Shown here piece after piece: positions 6,898 through 13,700 of a stretch of DNA of 15,565 nucleotides. The notes beneath the pieces were generated by a model. It did no database searches. It was not told where the DNA came from and saw only the letters and a program-made list of their open reading frames with translations. Position 1 is the first letter of the stretch, and every line of letters begins with the position of its first letter. Both the position numbers and the translations under genes were made by a program. This DNA is from GCA-020343675 sp964462945 (GTDB taxonomy: Bacteria > Planctomycetota > Phycisphaerae > Sedimentisphaerales > Anaerobacaceae), in assembly GCA_964462945.1 (NCBI GenBank), contig CAYWZW010000101.1, positions 1-15,565 on the forward strand. Direction: 5' to 3'.

Positions 6898-7854
6898 ATG
6901 AAACTCAAATCAAGCGCCCCTTGCACGATTCCTGTCGTTGTCGGCTTGTCCACGATGCTGCTGGTCACAACTTTTTCCTGTCGCGCTCCAGCACAAGAGA
7001 GAAAAGTCGCTCTCCAGCCGTCAGAGCTACCGGCAGCAGTAGCAAAGGCCATCAAGGAAGCTTTCCCGAACGGGCAGATCGTGACGATTCAAAAGGAGGT
7101 TGAAGGCGAGGACCCGGGCCAATATGACGTGGACCTTCAGTCCGGCGGAAAAGAGTACGAGGTTGAAATCTCTCCGGAAGGAAAGGTTCTTGAGACCAAA
7201 GAAAAGACCTCTGAGGCAGAAGCAGCAGAAGCCGAGGAGGGCAAGAAATGGACGGATTCATTCGGTCAGGAGAATTGCACATTCTCGTCGATTGGCAGGA
7301 ATCGGTTCTTCATTCTCGAACCTGGTTATCAACTGGTGCTGGCAAGCGCTCAGGAGAAGGTGGTAATTACCGTCCTGGATGCGACAAAGAGAGTCGGTGC
7401 CGTGGAGACAAGAGTTGTGGAAGAGCGGGAAGAAGGGAATGGCAAACTGAAGGAGGTTTCGAGGAACTTCTTCGCCATTTGTAAGGAGCACGGCGACATC
7501 TTCTACTTCGGGGAGGAAGTGGACGACTACAAAGACGGCAAGATCGTGGGGCACTCGGGGGCGTGGAAGGCTGACGAGAAGAATTCCAAAGCGGGCATTA
7601 TGATGCCCGGCACGGTCCTGTTGGGGGCCAGACATTATCAGGAGATCGCCCCGAACGCGATGGACCGTGCGGAGATCGTTAGGGATGACGTGTCGATGAC
7701 GACACCGGCCGGCACATTTAAGAGCTGCATAAAAGTGGAAGAGACCACCGGATTAGACCCCGGCGAAAAATGCTACAAAACATACGCGCCTGGAGTGGGC
7801 CTCATTCAGGATGAAGATCTGGTGCTGACCGGGTATAGTAAGCCAACGAAGTAG
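6898..7854 (+). CDS. Secreted PepSY-like domain protein with C-terminal DUF-type beta domain
   Basis: 318 residues. A Sec signal peptide (basic MKLK, hydrophobic segment at 11-26) probably cleaves after the APA at 30-32. Cys28 lies in a poor lipobox, so a lipoprotein is less likely. Residues 43-100 resemble the PepSY-like repeat (PF11396 type): LPAAVAKAIKEAFP, then YDVDL and YEVEISPEGKVLETKE. A short Ala/Glu-rich linker (103-115) leads to residues 118-314, a beta-rich region (FILEPGYQLVL, TRVVEERE, MPGTVLLGARHYQE, TPAGTFKSC, YAPGVGLIQDEDLVL). I recognise this as recurring in hypothetical proteins of planctomycetes and acidobacteria, but it has no known function. The ATG has AAGGAG 7 nt upstream. 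It is island cargo, convergent with the glycoside hydrolase. A periplasmic or extracellular location is inferred. No enzyme motif is seen. Confidence 0.85.
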   Translation: MKLKSSAPCTIPVVVGLSTMLLVTTFSCRAPAQERKVALQPSELPAAVAKAIKEAFPNGQIVTIQKEVEGEDPGQYDVDLQSGGKEYEVEISPEGKVLETKEKTSEAEAAEAEEGKKWTDSFGQENCTFSSIGRNRFFILEPGYQLVLASAQEKVVITVLDATKRVGAVETRVVEEREEGNGKLKEVSRNFFAICKEHGDIFYFGEEVDDYKDGKIVGHSGAWKADEKNSKAGIMMPGTVLLGARHYQEIAPNAMDRAEIVRDDVSMTTPAGTFKSCIKVEETTGLDPGEKCYKTYAPGVGLIQDEDLVLTGYSKPTK

Positions 7855-8179
7855 GCAGTTTAACTCGAGGATTAACCCTGATGATTGAAAACAATGGGCC
7901 CAGCCCTTCGTTGATTTTACTTGGGCGCAGAGGATGCTCAATTGCGGTTTCAGACGGCTGAGCGGGCCAAGGCACGTCTCGCAGCCGGCGATATGAGCGA
8001 ATTGGCGACATCGGTTGCCTATGTGAGCTCGCTGCGAGCAGACGACGCCGCTCTGACCAAGAATAGAGCCAAAGGTATTACACAAATCGTGGCTCGGCAG
8101 CACCAGCCGCCCGTTCGCAGTGTCCGTATTCTTCTATCATCTGCTGCCAATCGACACTGCCGCCCATTCTCGCTGCACG
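7855..8179. other. 325-bp stretch without an intact gene, possibly decayed coding DNA
   Basis: It lies between two convergent genes. A plus-strand frame opening at 7915 reads LRFQTAERAKARLAAGD around 7940-7990, which looks like coding sequence (faintly TolC-like helical). It lacks a start and runs into the antisense of the glycoside hydrolase, so I take it as a possible gene remnant at most. No convincing terminator hairpin with a T-run was found for either neighbour. Confidence 0.3.
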
Positions 8180-10207
8180 TTAGCCTCGGTCGTCCTGGTA
8201 TTCGAAGACTACGACCTCATAGTGATTCAACGGCGGCAGGACTATCGCAATGCGGCCGTCATTTCGCCTGGTGAACGTCAATTCCTGGTTGGCGCCCAGG
8301 AGACGGACGGCTCGCACGGGCTTTCGGGGTTTGAAATCAACGCGGATGCCGGAAATGGGGACCGGCATGTGCATCGCGTTGCCGCGTTGGCCGGTGTGGT
8401 TGTAGAGGCTGATCCATTCGAATGTGCCGTGCCGACTGGCGCGCTGGTTGATCTCGACCAGGGGCGGCGCCGTGACGACCGCGCGGCGCTCGATCCCCAG
8501 GATATTGTCGATGGCACCGAGCAGCAGAGCGGCGTGCCCCTGATGGGCCCACCTGACGTAGTGCGCGCCGATGCCGAAGGTGAAGCAGGCGACCGCGCCT
8601 TTGCCGTGTTTGCGGCCGATCAGGGCCGGATGGTCCGACACGTGCCGATAGTAGCATTTCTCGGGCGGGCCGAACATGTCGGCCGGAATCAGCCGCAGCA
8701 TCTTCGCGACGTCATTGTCCGTCTCATACACCTGGAACTCACCCCCTAAGAAGACCAGGTCCAGGTCGTCGAGCGCGGGCTTGGCTAACGCGGTTTTGTC
8801 CTCCAGCCGAATGCGAACGTAGGCACCCATTTCCGAGGGACGAGATTCGAGAAGTTTGACTTTTCCCAGGCTCTTCAGATCTTTCGGGACTTCTTGCGTC
8901 AGCAGCAGTTTGCCCCCCCGTTTCACGTAATCGTCCAGAACCGCGGCCTCCTCTCGATCCAGTCCGCCCGCGGCGGGCGCGATGACCAGCGGGAACCGGT
9001 CGAGCTGTTCCGGATCCAGTTCGGTCAGGTCAAAGCTGACCTGCCCTTCACAGAGGATTTCCAGAATTCCCTGGTACTCGTCTGCGCCTCGGCGAACCAC
9101 GCCGACGTCGCCGGCCGGTTTGGTGTCGAGGAACCACGCTTCGTTGGCTTCGTGAAATCGATAGATGTTCTTCAGCACATTGAGAGCGGCGCGGTCTTCC
9201 AGGCGATGGAGCGGCCCCATGATATAGAAGCCCAGCCAGGCACCGTTGACCGCCTGCGCCCAGACGCGCCGCGCCTGCAGGGAGGGAGCGGCGCCCGCGT
9301 GTCGATAGGGCATTTCAAAAAAATGGTTTGCTGTGTTGTTGTACTGTTTTCGCCCCATGGTCAACATCGCCGATTTGACCTTGTCCGTGTCGTAGTAAGC
9401 GCCCCCGCCCAGGGGATCGCCGGATTCGCTGCGGATTACGTCCATTACGTAGAGCATGAGATCAGGTCGTTTGTCTTTAAAGAACTGTTTTACCTGAGCG
9501 TCTTGCTTGTTCGTCATCATCTGAGTGAACTCGACATACTTCCTGTACGTGGGGCTATTGTCTTGTGTGGGCGGCAGGTCCAGGCCGCTGTATTCCTTGA
9601 ACAACCTCCTGCAGTTGTCGCATTGACAGATGCCGTGATAGTTGCCGCTGTAGTCTCTGCGCTGGTATCCGCTCATGTTGAAGAACACCCCGTCGAGCGG
9701 ATAGCGGTCAAGGGCTTCTCCCAGGAACTCGTACATGTACTCCTGCTGATATCCGCCGCTGACGCAGGTATGCACCTGGCCGTTGTAATTTACGTTCTTT
9801 CCTGCTTCGCTGACATAGAGCCAGTCAGGGTGCTCGGCGGCGAACTTCTCGTTGATCTTACTCACGTCGAATCGACCGACCATACGGATTCCTTCGTCGT
9901 GCAGGCGCTTGAGCACCGTTCCTGTCAAGTCACCCTTCATAAAGGTATTGCGGTAGTGAAACTTCACATCGGTGGGATAATTCGCCACAATACCACCCAC
10001 GTTGAACTTAACCACGTTCACCTTCCACTCCTTCAGTTCCCGGATATACTGGTCGATATCCATCGTCGCGTCGATCTCACGCAAATTGGTCTGTATCATA
10101 CGATGCGGCCTCAACCACCATTCCGAGGGCAGGTCCTCACAGCACACGATGTTTACGGGATACAAGCAGAGCAAGCACGCGATCATGAGCAAGCGTTCAG
10201 TCTTCAT
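8180..10207 (-). CDS. Secreted GHL6-like glycoside hydrolase with beta-galactosidase-trimerisation-like domain
   Basis: The start is set at ATG 10207 (675 aa) because AAGGAG (10216-10221) lies 8 nt upstream and a signal peptide follows directly (MKTERLL, then hydrophobic to about residue 22). The longer frame from 10267 lacks both. Residues 36-340 form a TIM-barrel of the hypothetical glycosyl hydrolase 6 type: WKVNVVKFNVGG, DEGIRMVGRFDVSK, HPDWLY at 126-131, DGVFFNM at 172-178. A CxCxxC motif follows (C194, C196, C199). Residues 363-460 resemble the GATase-like trimerisation domain of GH42 enzymes (FPLVIAPAAGGL, YVKRGGKLLL). A C-terminal beta domain follows. GHL6-type proteins are presumed glycosidases. 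The carboxylate often found in the DGxxFD strand is Asn here, so the catalytic residues are unclear. The sialidase remnant just upstream on the same strand suggests a glycan-degrading operon. Confidence 0.82.
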   Translation of the reverse strand: MKTERLLMIACLLCLYPVNIVCCEDLPSEWWLRPHRMIQTNLREIDATMDIDQYIRELKEWKVNVVKFNVGGIVANYPTDVKFHYRNTFMKGDLTGTVLKRLHDEGIRMVGRFDVSKINEKFAAEHPDWLYVSEAGKNVNYNGQVHTCVSGGYQQEYMYEFLGEALDRYPLDGVFFNMSGYQRRDYSGNYHGICQCDNCRRLFKEYSGLDLPPTQDNSPTYRKYVEFTQMMTNKQDAQVKQFFKDKRPDLMLYVMDVIRSESGDPLGGGAYYDTDKVKSAMLTMGRKQYNNTANHFFEMPYRHAGAAPSLQARRVWAQAVNGAWLGFYIMGPLHRLEDRAALNVLKNIYRFHEANEAWFLDTKPAGDVGVVRRGADEYQGILEILCEGQVSFDLTELDPEQLDRFPLVIAPAAGGLDREEAAVLDDYVKRGGKLLLTQEVPKDLKSLGKVKLLESRPSEMGAYVRIRLEDKTALAKPALDDLDLVFLGGEFQVYETDNDVAKMLRLIPADMFGPPEKCYYRHVSDHPALIGRKHGKGAVACFTFGIGAHYVRWAHQGHAALLLGAIDNILGIERRAVVTAPPLVEINQRASRHGTFEWISLYNHTGQRGNAMHMPVPISGIRVDFKPRKPVRAVRLLGANQELTFTRRNDGRIAIVLPPLNHYEVVVFEYQDDRG

Positions 10208-10245
10208 TTGTTTGTCTCCTTCTAAGCTTTGACGGCAGTAGTATT

Positions 10246-10286
10246 CTCTTAAAGCAATGACAGTCATTCATTTAACCATTTAAGAG
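10246..10286 (-). promoter_or_regulatory. Nested palindrome upstream of the glycoside hydrolase
   Basis: Outer arms CTCTTAAA (10246-10253) and TTTAAGAG (10279-10286) form a perfect 8-bp inverted repeat. Inside is AATGAC-A-GTCATT (10256-10268), a 6-bp palindrome. The structure starts about 40 nt before the glycoside hydrolase ATG and overlaps the sialidase stop codon. It could be an operator or an intercistronic RNA hairpin. No T-run follows, so a terminator is unlikely. Confidence 0.4.
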
Positions 10287-10420
10287 TGAAACATGCGAAA
10301 AAAATTCTTTCGCAGGGGCTTTCTTCACCGCGTTCGTAGAGCATGCCGATTGGGCCATCCGGCAGGACGGTCAGGCTGCTGGCCCGGAAGGCGATTTTCA
10401 GAGAGAGACGTGAAATAGTA
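10264..10420 (-). pseudogene. Sialidase (exo-alpha-sialidase) 3' remnant
   Basis: A minus-strand frame ending in TGA at 10264-10266 reads SSLTVLPDGPIGMLYERGEE and then PCERIFFACFTLKWLNE. This matches the characteristic C-terminal end of bacterial BNR-repeat sialidases (typically SSLTVLPDGTIGLLYE followed by YEKIVFARFTLEWL). Only about 50 codons remain. Homology fades at the right attachment core, and there is no start, catalytic domain or Asp-box repeat. The preceding residues (DTISRLSLKIAF) look degenerate or internally deleted. It ends 56 nt before the glycoside hydrolase start on the same strand, as in an operon. The family call is recognition from memory, without an alignment. Confidence 0.65.
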
Positions 10421-10423
10421 TCT

Positions 10424-10445
10424 CGGCTTAAAAGGCCGTTGCTCT
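10424..10445 (-). repeat. Right attachment core (tRNA-Lys anticodon arm)
   Basis: A 22-bp exact copy of 5927-5948. Sialidase-remnant sequence lies immediately on its left, and the orphaned tRNA 5' half continues to its right. Confidence 0.75.
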
Positions 10446-10465
10446 GCCCGCTGAACTACACTCCC
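10424..10465 (-). pseudogene. Orphaned 5' half of tRNA-Lys
   Basis: On the minus strand this reads GGGAGTG, a D-arm (GTTC/GAGC with one G-U pair), and a complete anticodon arm with loop CTTTTAA, then stops. The variable loop, T-arm and 3' acceptor strand are absent. It differs from the intact tRNA at several D-arm positions but is identical over the 22-bp core. A -10-like TATAGA sits upstream at about 10479-10484 without a matching -35. It is best explained as the original chromosomal 5' half, cut off when the island inserted. Confidence 0.8.
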
Positions 10466-10725
10466 AAAATCCTGTATATCTATACAACGAGCCGGATAAT
10501 TCTGCAGGAAAACTGAAGGAATACTCTTTTCACCGAGGGACAGGCCAGGGCATTTCAATTGACTCAGCCACTCTATTTGTGTTAAAATAATCAAAGGCAC
10601 GGGTGTAAACAATCGAAGGCCCTCATGGTCGGTGACCGCGACTTTGGGGATGCAAGGTGGCAGGCAAGAACCGTGGTCGCCGGTCTATGGCAGCGGCGAA
10701 GACGGAGGCAGAAAAAGCCATACGT
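10466..10725. other. Intergenic leader region before the CotH gene
   Basis: 260 bp between the tRNA half and the CotH-protein ATG. It contains the promoter at 10559-10588 and a leader of about 130 nt. A 34-codon frame, 10625-10729, has GAAGG 4 nt before its ATG and a TGA that overlaps the CotH ATG as ATGA; whether it is translated is unknown. GGTC-GGT-GACC at 10628-10638 could form a small hairpin. Confidence 0.4.
10559..10588 (+). promoter_or_regulatory. Sigma-70-type promoter for the CotH gene
   Basis: TTGACT (10559-10564), an 18-bp spacer and TAAAAT (10583-10588), about 137 nt upstream of the CotH-protein ATG. It is the only good -35/-10 pair I see in the interval. Confidence 0.6.
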
Positions 10726-13700
10726 ATGAGAATCTGGTTACTATCGCTGGTGGTGGGTGCCGTTTCGGCTGGTCTGGTTGACGCCCGATCTTCGTCTGTC
10801 GGCGATCTGAGTAGTCATCCCAGGGCGGGATTTGCATTGTCGGCGGGGAACCGGCTCGAAACGGCCGGCGCCGTCACGCTGGTAATCAACGAGTTTATGG
10901 CCAACAATAACGGCTCCGTCCGAGATCCACAGGGCGATTCCGACGACTGGATCGAAATACACAATTACGGCGATGACCCCGTTGACATCGGCGGAATGTA
11001 TCTGACGGACGATCTGTCCTCGCCCGCTACATGGCGCGTTCCCGCCAATAAGCCCGTCGAGACCACCATCTCCTCACAAGGCTACCTGCTGATCTGGGCC
11101 GACGGCCAAACAAACGAAGGAGCGCTCCATGCCCGTTTCAAGCTGGGCACCGGCGGCGAGCAGGTCGGCTTGTTCGCCGCCGACGGCAAGACCCTGATCG
11201 ACGGCGTGACCTTCGGCCCCCAGGCCTCGAACCGCTCGTACGGCCGCCTTCCGGACGCCAGTGACAACTGGCAGGTCCTTGAGACTCCGACCCCGGCGGC
11301 GCCCAACGAGAGCGGGCCTTCGGCGGTCGTAATCAATGAGATCATGTATCATCCCTACCATCCGGTGCCGGGGGCGGAGGACATTCACCAGGAGTACATC
11401 GAACTGTTCAACCAGGGAACCCGGGCGGTCAACCTCGCGGGCTGGCGGCTGAGTAACGGCGTGGATTTCGTCTTTCCGAATGTGACCCTCGGTGTAGGCC
11501 AGTACCTTGTCGTCGCTTCGGACGTCACTACCTTCAGGGCCAAATATCGCAGCGTGACTAACGTCGTGGGCAGTTGGGACGGCAAGCTGAGTAACAGCGG
11601 CGAAGTAATCGAGCTGGTGGACGATCTGGGCGTGAGAATCGACAGGGTCCGCTATGCAGACGAGGGTGAGTGGGCCGTGCGCGAGCTGGGGCCGAGAGAT
11701 AACGGCCATCGCGGCTGGCTCTGGGTCGCCGGGCACGATGGCGGCGGCAAATCTCTGGAACTGACGAATCCGGCGCTACCCAACGAGTACGGACAGAATT
11801 GGATGGCAAGCAATCGCAATGACGGCACACCCGGCGTAATGAACTCCATGGCTGACGACGATATCCCTCCATTGATTGTTAATGTGATGCACCTGCCGAT
11901 CGTCCCCCGCGACAGCGATCCCGTGATCGTTTCGGCTCGCATTATCGACGAAGAGCCAACCGGTGTCACAGCAACCTTGTATTACCGGGTTGACGCTTCA
12001 GTATATCAGAACGAGAACACTTACCCTGTGCACGATCCCGACAGTTACAGCCACGTTCGAATGTTTGATGACGGGTCACACGGTGACGGCCAGGCCGGCG
12101 ACGGCGTGTATGCGGCAACGGTGCCCCGCCAGCCAAACGGTACGATAGTTGAGTTCTACGTCGAAGCGGCCGACATCATGGCGAACCAGCGTACCTGGCC
12201 GGCGCCAGCCATTATGGACGGAATGTGGCAGCAGGTCACCAATGCTCTTTATCAGGTGAATGATTCCTTCGATGGGGATGCCTATTGGACGCCGGGCAGT
12301 CAGCCGATTTATTACCTGATCATGAAACAGACCGACAAGGGCCGGCTGCTCGACATAGGTGATGGCGAAGGCGGCGAGCACAACAGCGACGCTCAGGTGA
12401 ACACCACGCTGGTCAGCGTGGACGGGGTCGATCTGAAGGTGCGTCACAACCTCGGTGTGAGGAACCGCGGGCACGGCTCGCGGAACGACCCGCCCAATAA
12501 CTATCGGCTGAATTTCCCGAACGACCGACCGTGGATGGACGTGGTTGCCGTCAACCTGAACACCAAGTACACGTATTATCAGTTGGCCGGCAGCGCCCTT
12601 TTCCGCATGTCGGGACTGCCGCAACCGGAGGTGATGGCCGTGCAGGTCAGATTGAACGGCCAGAATCTGGCCGAGCCGGGGGCCGAAATGTACGGTTCGT
12701 ATGCCCACCTCGAGGTCGTGGACAGCGGCTACGCCGAAAATCACTTCCCCGACGACAGCGCCGGCAATGCGTACAAATGTATGCGTGACTTGGGCCCCGC
12801 GGATCTGCGCTACCGCGGGACGGACCCCGACTCCTACCGCAACAGCTACTTCAAGAGGACCAATATCGCCGAGGACGACTGGTCCGACCTTATTGAGCTT
12901 TGCCGCGTTCTGTCGGCCAACACGCCGGACGCCACATACGTTGACGAGGTCAATCGCGTCATCAATGTGGACCAGTGGCTGCGGTTCTTCGCCATCAACG
13001 CCCTGCTGGACAACAGAGAGACGACTCTCGCCAATGGCTGGGGCGATGATTACTACCTCTATCGCGGCGTCCAAGACCCGCGTTTCGTGCTCATTCAGCA
13101 CGATTTGGACACGATCCTTGGCCGGGGCAACAGCAGCGCCACCAGCGGCATCTTCCTCGCCACGGCGCTTCCGGTACTGAATCGTTTTCTCAGGCACCCT
13201 CAGCTCCTCCCTCGCTATTACTTCCATTTGAGGGACCTCATCGAGACAACCTTCTCGGCCGAGAAGCTCGATCCGTTGCTGGATGAGCTGCTCGGCGATT
13301 TCGTTCTGGCCGCCACTATCAACCAGATGAAGAATTTCGCCGCCGCGCGCAATCGGCACGTCCTTTCGCTAATCCCTTCGGCATTGACTGTCGAAAGCAC
13401 GCTGCCCCAGATCAACGGATACTACTACAGTATCGCCGACAGCTTTGCGCTGGGCGGGACGGCCGATGCCATTGAGACCCGTTCCGTGCTTATCAACGGC
13501 CGGCTGGCAGATTGGTCCCCGCTGGATGGGAGGTGGGATTTCGGCGGGGCCGGCGGCGTCACAAAAACACTCATCAGCAGCCGCTCGGTGTGGAAATACC
13601 TCGACGACGGTTCCAACCAGGGGACACCTTTTGACGGCACCGACTGGTTCGCTCATCCGAATTACGACGATTCGGCCTGGCTCGAAGGGCCGGCCGAGCT

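Larger units (their letters stand above)
5927..10445. mobile_element. Integrated genomic island in tRNA-Lys, about 4.5 kb, now immobile
   Basis: The island is bounded by two identical 22-bp copies of the tRNA-Lys anticodon arm; core-to-core distance is 4497 bp. One end carries a tyrosine-integrase relic right beside the intact tRNA, the usual position for an integrase. The other end joins an orphaned tRNA 5' half. Contents in order: integrase relic (-), PepSY-like secreted protein (+), a decayed stretch, a GHL6-like glycoside hydrolase (-) and a sialidase 3' remnant (-) that ends at the right core. No replication, conjugation or phage structural gene is visible, so it was a minimal integrative element or has been reduced by deletion. 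Tyrosine recombinases are well known to use anticodon arms as targets. The alternative, a chance tRNA-Lys pseudogene nearby, explains neither the exact core nor the adjacent integrase. Confidence 0.72.

Noticed and set aside
8894..10225. 443-codon plus-strand open frame
   Set aside because: It is fully antisense to the glycoside hydrolase, which has clear domains, a signal peptide and a ribosome site. The antisense translation resembles no protein family.
10295..10313. Hairpin GCGAAA/TTTCGC considered as a terminator
   Set aside because: It has a weak 6-bp stem with no T-run after it on either strand, and it falls inside the sialidase-remnant reading frame.
10325..10612. 95-codon minus-strand frame
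   Set aside because: It runs across the tRNA half and the promoter in a different frame from the sialidase remnant, and its translation is unlike any protein I know.
12076..13359. 427-codon minus-strand open frame
   Set aside because: Antisense to the CotH-kinase part of the giant protein. The repetitive V/I/R-rich composition is typical of a shadow frame in high-G+C coding DNA.
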